This document shows positions 54,782 to 64,000 of a DNA stretch of 64,000 bases, in pieces (position 1 is the first letter of the stretch; each line of letters opens with the position of its first letter). The position numbers and the translations under genes were made by a program. The notes under the pieces were generated by a model that saw nothing but the letters and a program-made list of their open reading frames with translations, did not search any database and had not been told where the DNA came from. Source of the stretch: Pseudomonas fragi. GTDB lineage: Bacteria; Pseudomonadota; Gammaproteobacteria; Pseudomonadales; Pseudomonadaceae. The DNA is taken from assembly GCF_002269505.1 (NCBI RefSeq), contig NZ_NQKQ01000005.1, positions 150,076 through 214,075 on the forward strand. Direction: 5' to 3'.

Positions 54782-57094
54782 ATGGCCCTGGCACACAATC
54801 TTGGTTTCCCGCGTATCGGCGCAGACCGCGAGCTGAAAAAAGCACTCGAAGCCTACTGGAAAGGCGATATCGATCAGGCCGCGCTGAAAAACGTTGGCTG
54901 TCAATTGCGGGCCACACACTGGCAGTTGCAAAAGGATGCAGGCATCGATTTGCTGCCGGTCGGTGACTTTGCCTGGTACGACCAGGTACTGACCCACTCG
55001 CTGACTTTCGGGGTCATCCCTCAGCGCTTCGCCAGTACCCTGGACGAGCAACGCCGTCCGACGCTGAACACGCTGTTTGGCATGGCTCGCGGCGCCAGCC
55101 AGAGCTGTTGCGGCGGTGAGCACAGCAAGGGCCAGTACGCCCAGGAACTGACCAAGTGGTTCGATACCAACTACCACTATCTGGTGCCGGAATTCAGCTT
55201 TGACCAGCGTTTCGAGTTGAGCTGGAACCAACTGTTCGAAGAAACCGCCGAGGCACTGGCTCTGGGCCATAAGGTCAAGCCGGTCATCATTGGCCCGCTG
55301 ACCTACTTGTGGCTAGGCAAGGCCAAAGGCAACGAATTCAACAAGCTCGACCTGCTGGAAAACCTGCTGCCGGTTTACGCGGACATTCTTTCCCGTCTGG
55401 CGGAGCAGGGCGTGGAATGGGTGCAGATCGACGAGCCGATCCTGTCGCTCGACCTGCCACAGGAATGGAAAAACGCTTTTGAGCGCGCTTATCACATTCT
55501 TCAATACTCGCCACTGAAGAAGCTGGTTGCTACTTACTTCAGCGGCCTGGAAGACAACCTTGGCCTGGCGGTTGGCCTGCCGGTCGAAGGTCTGCACGTG
55601 GATCTCGTGCGTGCTCCCGACCAGTTGCACGGGATTCTCGATCGGCTGCCGACTTACAAAGTGCTGTCCCTGGGCCTGGTCAACGGTCGCAACGTATGGC
55701 GCTGCGATCTAGAAAACGCCCTGGCACAACTGCAGGAAGCCGAAGAGCGTTTTGGCGACAATCTGTGGGTAGCCGGCTCCTGCTCGCTGTTGCACAGCCC
55801 GGTGGATCTGGACCGCGAAACCAAACTGGATGCCGAACTCAAAAGCTGGCTGGCCTTTGCCAAGCAAAAGTGCGCTGAAATTGCCGTATTGCGTGATGCG
55901 CTGAACATCCCGCAAGACCCCAAAGTACAGGCAGCCCTGGCCCAAAGCCGCGCCGTACAGCAAAGTCGGGCCAACTCGCCGCGCATTCACAAGGCCGCGG
56001 TACAAGCCCGTATTGCAGCGATCACTGACGCCGACAGTCAGCGTCAGTCACCCTTTGCTGCACGAATTGAAGTGCAGCGCGCCCGCTTGAATCTGCCGGC
56101 ATTCCCGACCACCACAATCGGCTCGTTCCCACAAACTGCGTCGATTCGTCTGGCCCGTCAGTCGTACAAACAAGGCAGGTTGTCGGCCAGCGAATACACC
56201 GACGCCATGCACAGCGAAATCCGCAATGCCGTTCAAGTACAGGAGCGTCTGGGGCTGGATGTGCTGGTCCACGGTGAAGCCGAACGCAATGACATGGTCG
56301 AGTACTTCGCCGAGCAACTGGACGGCTATGTATTTACTCAATACGGCTGGGTACAGAGCTACGGTTCACGTTGCGTGAAACCGGCGATCATCTTCGGCGA
56401 CCTGAGTCGCCCGAAAGCCATGACTGTGGAGTGGATCAAATACGCTCAAGGTCTGACCGACAAGGTGATGAAGGGCATGCTGACAGGTCCGGTGACCATG
56501 CTGATGTGGTCGTTCCCCCGCGAAGACGTGTCGCGCAAAGTGCAGGCGCAACAACTGGCGCTGGCCATCCGCGATGAAGTGGTCGACCTGGAAAAAGCCG
56601 GCATCAAGATTGTGCAGATCGACGAAGCCGCGTTCCGTGAAGGCTTGCCGCTGCGCCGCGCACAATGGCAGGAGTACCTGGACTGGGCGGTGGAAGCGTT
56701 CCGTCTGTGCGCCTCGGGCGTGGGCGATGAAACCCAGATCCACACCCATATGTGCTACAGCGAGTTCAACGACGTGATCAAGTCGATTGCCGAAATGGAC
56801 GCCGATGTCATCACCATCGAAACCTCACGTTCGGACATGGAACTGCTGGAGGCCTTTGAAGCGTTCGACTACCCGAACGACATTGGCCCGGGTGTGTATG
56901 ACATTCACTCGCCACGGGTGCCGGACACGGCCGAGATGGTCAAGTTGCTGAGCAAGGCAGCGCAGCGTATCCCGGCCGAGCGACTGTGGGTCAACCCCGA
57001 CTGCGGCCTTAAAACCCGTGCCTGGGCCGAGACCGAAGCCGCACTGATCAACATGGTGGCGGCGGCACGGCAACTGCGCTTGCAAGCCGCTTAA
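54782..57094 (+). CDS. metE: Cobalamin-independent methionine synthase
   Basis: 770 residues from the ATG at 54782 ([20 protein letters not shown]); the longer frame is not MetE-like. It transfers methyl from methyltetrahydrofolate-triglutamate to homocysteine. The C-terminal barrel has the zinc ligands in [11 protein letters not shown] and in [11 protein letters not shown], plus [12 protein letters not shown]. The N-terminal half is the family's duplicated barrel. Regulation by MetR is likely from the divergent gene. Confidence 0.96.
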   Translation: MALAHNLGFPRIGADRELKKALEAYWKGDIDQAALKNVGCQLRATHWQLQKDAGIDLLPVGDFAWYDQVLTHSLTFGVIPQRFASTLDEQRRPTLNTLFGMARGASQSCCGGEHSKGQYAQELTKWFDTNYHYLVPEFSFDQRFELSWNQLFEETAEALALGHKVKPVIIGPLTYLWLGKAKGNEFNKLDLLENLLPVYADILSRLAEQGVEWVQIDEPILSLDLPQEWKNAFERAYHILQYSPLKKLVATYFSGLEDNLGLAVGLPVEGLHVDLVRAPDQLHGILDRLPTYKVLSLGLVNGRNVWRCDLENALAQLQEAEERFGDNLWVAGSCSLLHSPVDLDRETKLDAELKSWLAFAKQKCAEIAVLRDALNIPQDPKVQAALAQSRAVQQSRANSPRIHKAAVQARIAAITDADSQRQSPFAARIEVQRARLNLPAFPTTTIGSFPQTASIRLARQSYKQGRLSASEYTDAMHSEIRNAVQVQERLGLDVLVHGEAERNDMVEYFAEQLDGYVFTQYGWVQSYGSRCVKPAIIFGDLSRPKAMTVEWIKYAQGLTDKVMKGMLTGPVTMLMWSFPREDVSRKVQAQQLALAIRDEVVDLEKAGIKIVQIDEAAFREGLPLRRAQWQEYLDWAVEAFRLCASGVGDETQIHTHMCYSEFNDVIKSIAEMDADVITIETSRSDMELLEAFEAFDYPNDIGPGVYDIHSPRVPDTAEMVKLLSKAAQRIPAERLWVNPDCGLKTRAWAETEAALINMVAAARQLRLQAA

Positions 57095-57141
57095 GATCAA
57101 GATCCCCTCAACAGACGGTTTGCCTAACGTCAATCAAGCTC

Positions 57142-57160
57142 CCTCTCCCTCCGGGAGAGG
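57142..57160. repeat. CCTCTCCC/GGGAGAGG hairpin
   Basis: An 8-bp stem around TCC, between the converging metE and response regulator genes; a relative of 14798 and 53705. Confidence 0.75.
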
Positions 57161-57183
57161 AGTGGGTGAGAGGCTTTCGGGTG

Positions 57184-58575
57184 TTACCTGACAATTTTAT
57201 CGACATGAATATCCAGCTTTTTCAGACGGTACCAGAAGCTGCGCTCTGAGATGCCGATCAACTGTGCCGCTGCAGCCTGTACGCCATTGGCCTGTTGCAG
57301 AGCGTTCAGGATGTAGGCTTTTTCGACTTCGGCCAGTGCCGCTTCCAGATCGACGGGCACGCCCGTTCCAGGGGCAAGCAGAGCACTGCTCTGGCCGGGC
57401 TTGGAGCTGAACAGATAGGGCGGCAGATCGCTGTCCTGGATGATGCTGCTGTTGGCCACAATGGTGGCGCGCTCGACGCAGTTTTGCAGTTCGCGGATGT
57501 TTCCTGGCCAGTTGTACTGGGCCATCGCCTGCAAGGCGGCGGGGCTGAACCCGGTGATGCGTTTACCTGCCGTTGCCCCCAGGTTATGGGCAAAGTGCCG
57601 CGCCAGCGGGGTGATGTCTTCAACGCGCTCGCGCAAGGCCGGCAGAGGGATCGGAAAGACATTCAGCCGGTAGTACAAGTCTTCACGAAACTCCTTGTCA
57701 GCCACGGCTTGCAGCAGATTTTTGTTGGTCGCGGCGATCACCCGTACATCCACCTTGCGCTCTCGCGGATCACCCACCGGCTCAATTACCCGCTCTTGCA
57801 GCGCCCGCAGGATCTTTGCCTGCAAGGCCAGGGGCATATCGCCCACTTCATCGAGAAACAGGGTGCCTTTGTCAGCCTGCATAAAGCGCCCGACCCGGTC
57901 TGCTACAGCGCCGGTAAAAGCGCCTTTGCGGTGGCCGAACATTTCGCTTTCAAGCAGCCCCTCGGGAATCGCCGCACAGTTAACCGCGACAAAGGGCTTG
58001 TCGGCGCGGCTGCCGTGCTTGTGGATGGCGCGGGCAACCATCTCTTTGCCAGTACCGCTTTCGCCGGTCAGCAGGATGGTGGCATTGCTCTCGCGTACCG
58101 AGTCGATGGCCTGCAGCACCCGGCGAAAGCTGGGGCTGTCACCAATCAGGCTGTCGATGTGCTGGTGCTCGTCCAGCTCGGCGCGCATGCGCGCGTTGTC
58201 GCACAGGATGTCGCGAAACTGCAGGGCTTTGCTGACGGTAATATCCAGTTCGTCGATGTCAAAGGGCTTGGCGATGTAGTCGTAGGCGCCGTTGCGCATG
58301 GACTGTACGGCGTTTTTTACCGTGCTGTAGGCAGTCATTACGATTACAGGCACATGGGGGTAGCGCAGTTTGACCTCGGCCAGCAGCTGCGGGCCATCCA
58401 TTCCGGGCATGCGCCAGTCGCTGATCACCAGGTCGATGTCTTCCTGCTCCAGAACTTCCAGGGCCTGCAGGCCGTTGCTGGCAGTGAAGACCTGAATCTG
58501 GTTCTGGCTCAGTGCCGAACTGAGCAGATCGCAGAGTTTCGGTTCGTCGTCGACCACCAGCACGTTATGACTCAT
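57184..58575 (-). CDS. Sigma-54-dependent response regulator (NtrC family)
   Basis: 463 residues from the ATG at 58575. Receiver domain with phosphorylation Asp in LVISDWRMPGMDG (about 54), AAA+ domain with Walker A GESGTGKE and intact GAFTGA (ESEMFGHRKGAFTGA), and Fis-type HTH at the end (VQAAAAQLIGISERSFWYRL). Its start overlaps the stop of the histidine kinase by four bases, so they form one unit. The target genes are unknown. Confidence 0.92.
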   Translation of the reverse strand: MSHNVLVVDDEPKLCDLLSSALSQNQIQVFTASNGLQALEVLEQEDIDLVISDWRMPGMDGPQLLAEVKLRYPHVPVIVMTAYSTVKNAVQSMRNGAYDYIAKPFDIDELDITVSKALQFRDILCDNARMRAELDEHQHIDSLIGDSPSFRRVLQAIDSVRESNATILLTGESGTGKEMVARAIHKHGSRADKPFVAVNCAAIPEGLLESEMFGHRKGAFTGAVADRVGRFMQADKGTLFLDEVGDMPLALQAKILRALQERVIEPVGDPRERKVDVRVIAATNKNLLQAVADKEFREDLYYRLNVFPIPLPALRERVEDITPLARHFAHNLGATAGKRITGFSPAALQAMAQYNWPGNIRELQNCVERATIVANSSIIQDSDLPPYLFSSKPGQSSALLAPGTGVPVDLEAALAEVEKAYILNALQQANGVQAAAAQLIGISERSFWYRLKKLDIHVDKIVR

Positions 58576-60332
58576 GTCTGATCCCCTCCGTGGGCCGGGA
58601 TATACAAGTTGAATGTTGCTCCGGCGCCTTTTTCGCTGATGCATTCGATACGACCATCGTGGCTGTCCATGATGGAAAATACCTTGGCCAGCCCCAAACC
58701 TGTGCCTGAAGCTTTAGTGGTTACAAAGGGCGTGAAAATACGTTCAAGCATATCGGGTGCTATCCCTTCTCCAGTGTCGGCAATGCCAATAATCGTGTAG
58801 TCATCTTCACGGGTAATGCGTACGGTCAGGTGCCCGCCGTCGGGCATGGCGTCAATGGCATTCAGGATCAGGTTCAGGCACGCCTGTTTCAATTGGCCGG
58901 CATCGGCATACAGAGTGGCGCCCGGAGCCTGATCGTCGATCAGGGCATCGATGTTGTGGCTTTCCAGTTCCGGTTTGCAGAAGCCCAGGATGTCTTCCAC
59001 CAAAGGTCGTGCGGCCTGTTGCGCGCGCACCGGGGCGCAGGGCTTGGCGAAGTCGAGAAACTCGGTTATCAGGTCGTTGATACGGGTCACTTCGCTGACC
59101 ACGTATTCCAGATGGCGCTTGTCGGTTTCGCCCAGGTCGGCGCGACGGTGCAGCAGCTGCGTCGCGGTTTTGATAATGCCCAGCGGATTGCGGATTTCGT
59201 GGGCCAGGCCCATGGCCACTTCGCCCAGGGCATGCAGGCGGTCGCGACGGCGCAATTGGGCTTCGAGATGATGCAACTGGTCAAGCCTTGCCGTCATATG
59301 GTTGAAGGTACTGCTCAGTTCGGCCAGTTCGTCGTTGCCCGAGACCGCCACGCGCTGGTTGTAATCCCCGGCAATCACCGCGCGTACACCTTCGGACAGA
59401 CCGCGCAACGGCCGGGTAAGGCGTTCGGAAACCAGCCAGCCAACGGTCAGGGACAGCACCGAGCCGAGCAGAAAGATCAGCGTGAACAGGTTGGTCTGGT
59501 TGACCAGCCCCACCAGGCTGGTATGGCGCAGCAAACCGCTGTAGATCACACCTTGCAGTTCCCCCTTATCGCTGAGGATCGGCCAGTAAAGGCCGCTGTA
59601 ACGGCTGGTGAACTGTTCGCTGGGCTGGCGCGTGCTGCGCAGGATTTGCTCGATGGCATGGGGCACCATCGGCTGGCGGTCTTCAAAACGCTGGCTGGAA
59701 AAAATCTCGGCAAAACCCTTGGGGTTGGACAGGTACAGGCGCAAGTCGAGGGAGTGCACGTCAGCCACGCTGGTCAGGAAGCTGCTGTCCATATAGGTGG
59801 CCACCAGCAGTTGATAGTCGTCGCCATCCTGATTGCTGGCAAAAGTTGAGACCACAGTGCCGGTGGGCACGCCGTCAACATCGATGGTTTGCAGTACCGC
59901 ATCGGGAGCCAGGCTGATCTGCTCGACGATGTTATCGCTGACCGTGCTGTACACCACCTTGTGGTCGCTGTCGCGAATCAGTGCCACCACGTCGATGCCC
60001 ATGGCGTCGGCAATATCGCTGCTCAACCGGTCATGGCGCACGGCTTTATTTGAGGATGGCGGGTGGGTGTATTGCAGGAGCAATCTGGCGGCCCGGGCGT
60101 TATCCGCGAGGATCTCGCTGATCTCGTCCTTGACGATTTTGGTCGACTCCTGCAGCCAGACCCGTACGTTGCTGTCGAAAATTTGCGACAGGGTTGTCGC
60201 CGCCAATTCGGCGGCGATCATGGTCGGGATCACGCTGACTAGCCAGAACGCCAGCACCAGTTTGCGCTGTACGGTCCAGCGCGACACCTTGAAGGGTAGG
60301 GGCTGGTGCGATGAGTCAGGGGTGCTAGGCAT
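58572..60332 (-). CDS. Sensor histidine kinase
   Basis: 586 residues from the ATG at 60332. A membrane helix (about 23-47), a periplasmic Cache-like sensor region to about 280, a second helix, HAMP (SERLTRPLRGLSEGVRAVIA), H-box GLAHEIRNPLGIIKT (phospho-His near 380) and ATPase with NLILNAIDAMPDGG, DTGEGI and GTGLGLA. It activates the overlapping sigma-54 regulator. The extracellular ligand is unknown; it resembles kinases that sense small organic compounds. Confidence 0.92.
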   Translation of the reverse strand: MPSTPDSSHQPLPFKVSRWTVQRKLVLAFWLVSVIPTMIAAELAATTLSQIFDSNVRVWLQESTKIVKDEISEILADNARAARLLLQYTHPPSSNKAVRHDRLSSDIADAMGIDVVALIRDSDHKVVYSTVSDNIVEQISLAPDAVLQTIDVDGVPTGTVVSTFASNQDGDDYQLLVATYMDSSFLTSVADVHSLDLRLYLSNPKGFAEIFSSQRFEDRQPMVPHAIEQILRSTRQPSEQFTSRYSGLYWPILSDKGELQGVIYSGLLRHTSLVGLVNQTNLFTLIFLLGSVLSLTVGWLVSERLTRPLRGLSEGVRAVIAGDYNQRVAVSGNDELAELSSTFNHMTARLDQLHHLEAQLRRRDRLHALGEVAMGLAHEIRNPLGIIKTATQLLHRRADLGETDKRHLEYVVSEVTRINDLITEFLDFAKPCAPVRAQQAARPLVEDILGFCKPELESHNIDALIDDQAPGATLYADAGQLKQACLNLILNAIDAMPDGGHLTVRITREDDYTIIGIADTGEGIAPDMLERIFTPFVTTKASGTGLGLAKVFSIMDSHDGRIECISEKGAGATFNLYIPAHGGDQT

Positions 60333-60401
60333 CAATGCTCTCTGGGTGCTGGCGCAAGGGCGGATGAACAGTGTGTCTTGATCCGCAGCTGCCCGTCGAG
60401 T

Positions 60402-61271
60402 CTAGACCTCATGGGCAATGCCCGGCAGGCGGGAAGCGGCAGTGCTGCTGTTTTTCTTGATGAAGGCATCACTCAATTCGATCACGCTGCGGTATTGCAG
60501 GTCGACGGTGATCATGTGGTAGCAGTTGTCGAGCAGCACCTTGGTCACGGGCCCGCCCAGATGACGCTCGACGTAATCAGCGTTCCAGCGGCTGGTGATG
60601 TCGTCTTCGATGGAATGCACCACCAGGGCTTTGGTGGTGATCGAAGGCATGCGTTTTTTCACGACCGCATTCATCCGGTGCAGCTCGCGCACGGTGACGC
60701 CTTCCATCGTCAACAAGCCGGCATTGTTGCTTTCACCGGCTTTCATCTGGCGTTCGACAATGGCTCTTAATCGCTGGTTTTTAATACCGTAGGGCGGCTT
60801 TTCCTCAAAACTGCACAGGTGTACGCCAAAAGGGATTTTCATCAGCAGCGGGGTCATAAAGGCCAGCTTGTTGATGCTCCAGCCGTCGTAACGCAAGGTG
60901 GTGGAGTACATCAACAGCCCGGCGACCTGGCCCGGGTGTTCGGATGCCAGATACATCGACATTACTGCGCCCATCGACAGCCCGCCGACGAACACCTGCC
61001 CGTGGCGCTGGCGGATCCCGGCGAAGGTTTTACGCACCCCTTCGTACCAGTCCAGCCAGCCGGTGGCCTGCAGGTCGCTGTTGTCACCGCAGTGCCCGGC
61101 CAAGGTTGGGACGTACACCGTGCACGTCCCGTCCCTGGCCAGGCCCTGGGCCACCCGGCGCAACTCCGTCGGGGTGCCGGTGAGGCCGTGGATCAACAAG
61201 ACCCCGACCTCTCCCGTGCCGAGAACGAAACCGGCGTCGCCTTCGCCCAGATCGATCTCAGCCCTGTTCAT
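60402..61271 (-). CDS. Alpha/beta hydrolase (carboxylesterase-like)
   Basis: 289 residues. Oxyanion region VLLIHGLTGTPTELRR, nucleophile elbow GGLSMGAVMS (Ser), and the acid/His triad members in VVHSIEDDITS and NCYHMITVD. The plan resembles Est30-type carboxylesterases. It starts with a 4-base overlap inside the aminotransferase's end and is the last gene of a three-gene overlapping operon. The substrate is unknown. Confidence 0.88.
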   Translation of the reverse strand: MNRAEIDLGEGDAGFVLGTGEVGVLLIHGLTGTPTELRRVAQGLARDGTCTVYVPTLAGHCGDNSDLQATGWLDWYEGVRKTFAGIRQRHGQVFVGGLSMGAVMSMYLASEHPGQVAGLLMYSTTLRYDGWSINKLAFMTPLLMKIPFGVHLCSFEEKPPYGIKNQRLRAIVERQMKAGESNNAGLLTMEGVTVRELHRMNAVVKKRMPSITTKALVVHSIEDDITSRWNADYVERHLGGPVTKVLLDNCYHMITVDLQYRSVIELSDAFIKKNSSTAASRLPGIAHEV

Positions 61272-62662
61272 CGTTTCATGGCCCGGGCCAGCAGGCGGTC
61301 GAGCAGAGCGATGCCCAGATCGATTTCCGGGTAGCTGATTTCCAGCGACGGCGCCAGGGTGATCACGTTCTTGTAGTAGCCGCCCACGTCCAGAATCAGG
61401 CCCAGACGCTTGCCGTCGATTTCGATGTCGCCCTTCATGCCTTCTTCAACCATAAAGTCGAGGGTGGCCTTGTCCGGGGTGAAACCGTCCGGGCCGCAGA
61501 TTTCGCATCGCAGGGCCAGGCCCAGACCGTCGACGTCACCGATGATCGGGTAGCGTTTTTGCAGATCTTGCAGGCCCTCGAGGAAGTACTTGCCCTTGGC
61601 CATGACCATCGCGCCGTAGTCGAATTCGCTGGTCATCTTGAACATTTCCAGGCCCACGGCGGTGCCCAGCGGGTTGGAGGCGAAGGTGGAGTGGGTCGAG
61701 CCCGGCGGGAACACTTTCGGGTTGATCAGCTCTTCACGGGCCCAGATGCCGCCCAGCGGGTTGAGGCCGTTGGTCAGTGCCTTGCCGAACACGATCACGT
61801 CGGGTTTGACGTCGAAGTGTTCGATGGACCACAGCTTGCCTGTGCGCCAGAAGCCCATCTGGATTTCGTCGACCACCATAAGGATGCCGTGCTGATCCAG
61901 CACGTGCTTGAGTTCGCTATAGAAGTTCATCGGCGGGATGACATAGCCGCCGGTGCCCTGGATCGGTTCGACGTAAAACGCGGCGTATTCGCTTTGCCCG
62001 ACTTTCGGGTCCCACACACCGTTGTATTCGGTCTCGAACAGGCGAGCGAATTGCTGTACGCAGTGGCTGCCGTATTCTTCCTTGGTCATGCCTTTTGGCC
62101 CACGGAAGTGGTACGGGAACGGGATAAAGTTGGCACGTTCGCCAAAGTGGCCGTAGCGGCGGCGGTAGCGGTAGCTGGAGGTGATCGACGAGGCGCCGAG
62201 GGTACGGCCGTGGTAGCCGCCTTCGAAGGCGAACATCAGACTTTTGCCGTTGCTGGCGTTGCGCACCACCTTCAGCGAGTCTTCGATCGATTGCGAGCCG
62301 CCGACGTTGAAGTGCACGCGGCCGTCGAGGCCGAACTTGTTTTTGGCGTCAACCGCGATGCGCTCCGACAACTCGATCTTGCCTTTGTGCAGGTACTGGC
62401 TGGCGATCTGCGGCAGGGTGTCGATCTGTTGTTTTAGCGCATTGTTCAGGCGCGGGTTGGAATAACCGAAGTTGACCGCCGAGTACCACATTTGCAGGTC
62501 GAGGTAGGCCTGGTCTTCGGTATCCCAGACGTAGGAGCCTTCGCAGCGGCTGAAAATACGCGGTGGTTCGATGTAGTGAACGGTATCCCCGTAGGAGCAG
62601 TACTTGGCTTCTTTTTCCAGAAGAATCTGGTCTTCAGGGGTAGCGATTCGGATATCAGACAT
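61268..62662 (-). CDS. Class III (aspartate aminotransferase-family) aminotransferase
   Basis: 464 residues from the ATG at 62662 (MSDIRIATPEDQILLEKEAK). Class III PLP motifs: VDEIQMGFWRTGKLWSIEHF and the PLP lysine in VIVFGKALTNGLNPLGG. The substrate is not evident. It is flanked by a HAD phosphatase whose stop overlaps its start by 8 bases, and by a hydrolase overlapping its end by 4, so the three probably act in one pathway. Confidence 0.88.
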   Translation of the reverse strand: MSDIRIATPEDQILLEKEAKYCSYGDTVHYIEPPRIFSRCEGSYVWDTEDQAYLDLQMWYSAVNFGYSNPRLNNALKQQIDTLPQIASQYLHKGKIELSERIAVDAKNKFGLDGRVHFNVGGSQSIEDSLKVVRNASNGKSLMFAFEGGYHGRTLGASSITSSYRYRRRYGHFGERANFIPFPYHFRGPKGMTKEEYGSHCVQQFARLFETEYNGVWDPKVGQSEYAAFYVEPIQGTGGYVIPPMNFYSELKHVLDQHGILMVVDEIQMGFWRTGKLWSIEHFDVKPDVIVFGKALTNGLNPLGGIWAREELINPKVFPPGSTHSTFASNPLGTAVGLEMFKMTSEFDYGAMVMAKGKYFLEGLQDLQKRYPIIGDVDGLGLALRCEICGPDGFTPDKATLDFMVEEGMKGDIEIDGKRLGLILDVGGYYKNVITLAPSLEISYPEIDLGIALLDRLLARAMKR

Positions 62663-63356
62663 GATTGATGAGTTCCTGCTGTTCACGAGAATAGTGGGGG
62701 GCGTTGGCGGCGTGGCTCGGCAATTTGGCGAGCAGGGCCGGGAGTTCGGCAAAAGAGTCAAAGCGTGCGTAGGGGATACCGTTGCGTTCGCAGTGTTCGG
62801 CCAGGCTGTCCTTGGCAAAGACGAAGTCGGCGCTGGAGGCCACGCACATGTCGGAGCGGCCATCGCCAATCACCAGCACACGTTTGCCGCCGGGGGTGGA
62901 TTTGCATTTGCAGTTGCCGGAGGCCGCGCGGCAGGCGTCGCTGGAATAAGGAAAATCAATGCGCCAGCTGTTCTGATCGACTTGACGCAGGCGGTTGGCT
63001 AGGATCGGCAGCAGGCTCACGTAGTTGCGGGCCAGGATGCGTGCGATGCCTTGTTCGATGCCGTCACTGACCACCTCGATGGAGGCGCCCAGGCCGATCA
63101 CCTGGTCGACGAAGTCGGGGAAGTCGGGGTCAATCTCAACGCTGTCGAAATAGGCCAGCAGTTCGGCTGGCGTGGCTTTGACCAGCGCCAGCTGGCGGCT
63201 CAGGCATTCACGCGAACCGATTTTACCCTGCAACCATTGCTCTTCGATCGCTTCCCAGCTGGGGTCGGCGAAGCGTTGAAGAATGTTGTCGATGACGTCG
63301 GTGCCGGTAATGGTCCCGTCAAAATCACACACGATATGCCATTGCATCATCTGCAT
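62655..63356 (-). CDS. HAD-IB phosphatase, MtnX/SerB-like
   Basis: 233 residues. Motif I is CDFDGTITGTD, the nucleophile region; IEVVSDGIEQG (motif II) and VLVIGDGRSDMCVA (motif IV) follow. It hydrolyses a phosphate monoester. AGGACA precedes the ATG. As first gene of the phosphatase-aminotransferase-hydrolase operon it may prepare or finish an amino-alcohol-type metabolite; this is inference. Confidence 0.88.
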   Translation of the reverse strand: MQMMQWHIVCDFDGTITGTDVIDNILQRFADPSWEAIEEQWLQGKIGSRECLSRQLALVKATPAELLAYFDSVEIDPDFPDFVDQVIGLGASIEVVSDGIEQGIARILARNYVSLLPILANRLRQVDQNSWRIDFPYSSDACRAASGNCKCKSTPGGKRVLVIGDGRSDMCVASSADFVFAKDSLAEHCERNGIPYARFDSFAELPALLAKLPSHAANAPHYSREQQELINHV

Positions 63357-63579
63357 TGTCCTGTCGAAAAGACGCGCTTTTTGCGCTTGCTACAGGGCAT
63401 TGCATTGACTGTGCCAATCGCCATAAGCCCCAGTTTATGGCGATTTTAGCGAGTTTTTTTCGAGATTTTCAGAGTGCCAGGCTACAAAAATTGTATCTTG
63501 CTACAAACAACATCAGTGCTTGCGCGAAGTGTATGAACAAGGGATTGATGCGCGTATGAATCCCTGTGGAACCCTGGCC

Positions 63580-64000
63580 ATGAAAACCTCTGTCTGTACT
63601 TTTTTGCTGCTCATAGTGGTAGGGGCTGGCGCGCATGCCGCAGACGGCCCGAGTGGTGAGGCGGGGGTGGGGGTCGGGTATCAGCCCTATGATCCAAGTG
63701 GCAGTCGCTATCAGACAGTGCCGCTGCCGTACTTCGATGTGGACTGGGGGGATGTCAGCTTGGATACCGATGATGGCCTGACCTGGAGTGCCTTCAAGGT
63801 TGCTGGCTGGAGCGCGGGGCCGTTTCTTAACTACTTGTCGGGACGCAATGCCAATGGCTCGTTGCGCGGGTTGCGTGATGTCCCGGACATGGCGCAGGTG
63901 GGGGGCTTTGTGCAGTACAGCCCTGCCGAGTATTGGCGTGTGTACGCGCAGCTTGGCCAGGCAGTGGGTGGTGCGGGTGGTCAGGGCGGGGTATTGGGGC
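63580..64000 (+). CDS. MipA/OmpV-family outer membrane protein, truncated by window edge
   Basis: Begins at the ATG at 63580 (an upstream ATG at 63556 is the alternative). Signal peptide MKTSVCTFLLLIVVGAGAHA is followed by EAGVGVGYQPYDPSGSRYQT and VPLPYFDVDWGDVSLDTDDG, the opening of MipA/OmpV beta-barrels. The frame is open to the window end (140 codons). It is divergent from the phosphatase operon. MipA-type proteins act as scaffolds or porins in the outer membrane. Confidence 0.8.
   Translation, partial: MKTSVCTFLLLIVVGAGAHAADGPSGEAGVGVGYQPYDPSGSRYQTVPLPYFDVDWGDVSLDTDDGLTWSAFKVAGWSAGPFLNYLSGRNANGSLRGLRDVPDMAQVGGFVQYSPAEYWRVYAQLGQAVGGAGGQGGVLG

Noticed and set aside
54674..54782. Possible cobalamin riboswitch upstream of metE
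   Set aside because: The spacer is only about 107 bases and shows no B12-box-like structure; a MetR dyad explains the region better.
57295..58581. 428-codon + frame across the response regulator
   Set aside because: Antisense of a clear NtrC-family protein.

Overview
The window is Pseudomonas chromosome, probably from the fluorescens/fragi side of the genus. Support comes from the gene families (cumA, gcd with oprB, cmoAB, a second Lon, metR-metE, PTS trehalose genes) and from many copies of the Pseudomonas REP hairpin built on TGTGGGAGCG...GCTCGCGA. The species was not determined. No rRNA, tRNA or CRISPR array was recognised.

Positions 1-7.8 kb are accessory DNA. The left edge cuts a TrbJ mating-pair gene that is translationally coupled to a TraK-like gene. 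A 373-base intergenic region follows, with phased decamer repeats and inverted repeats, and then a traJ homologue. This is the traK-oriT-traJ layout of RP4/IncP. The relaxase gene traI, expected right after traJ, is absent. Its place is taken by a 1626-residue single-chain (type ISP) restriction-modification enzyme. Next come a 57-residue antitoxin-like fragment and a gene remnant without a start.

Positions 7.8-11.0 kb hold a lysR / lldD / FUSC-exporter cassette. A broken gene abuts it at each end, so it looks inserted or recombined. Positions 11.0-14.8 kb are a cluster of small lipoproteins: two tandem paralogues, a truncated third copy, three unrelated lipoproteins, and a lipid-anchored trypsin-like protease.

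From 14.8 kb onward the DNA looks like core chromosome. It starts with a self-contained trehalose PTS locus: treR with two operators, treB, treC, a porin, a fused EIIA-HPr-EI, and an EIIB-like protein lacking cysteine. Then come cumA-tadA, cmoA-cmoB, a chagasin-like inhibitor with a YhhN protein, a second Lon protease with a sigma-32-like promoter, and a GGDEF/EAL protein.

A harpin-like orphan gene with an hrp-box-like promoter lies between two similar terminators at 34-35 kb. It is followed by gcd and oprB, a Zur-box-preceded ZnuD-like receptor, and a YqjI/YqjH-type iron pair with palindromic operators. Beyond these are a large bifunctional PBP-like protein, an amino acid permease, an OpgC-like protein, an FMN glutamate-synthase-family protein, a nudix-LysE-GNAT run, metR/metE, and a sigma-54 two-component system. 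The window ends with an overlapping hydrolase / aminotransferase / HAD-phosphatase operon and the start of a MipA/OmpV protein.
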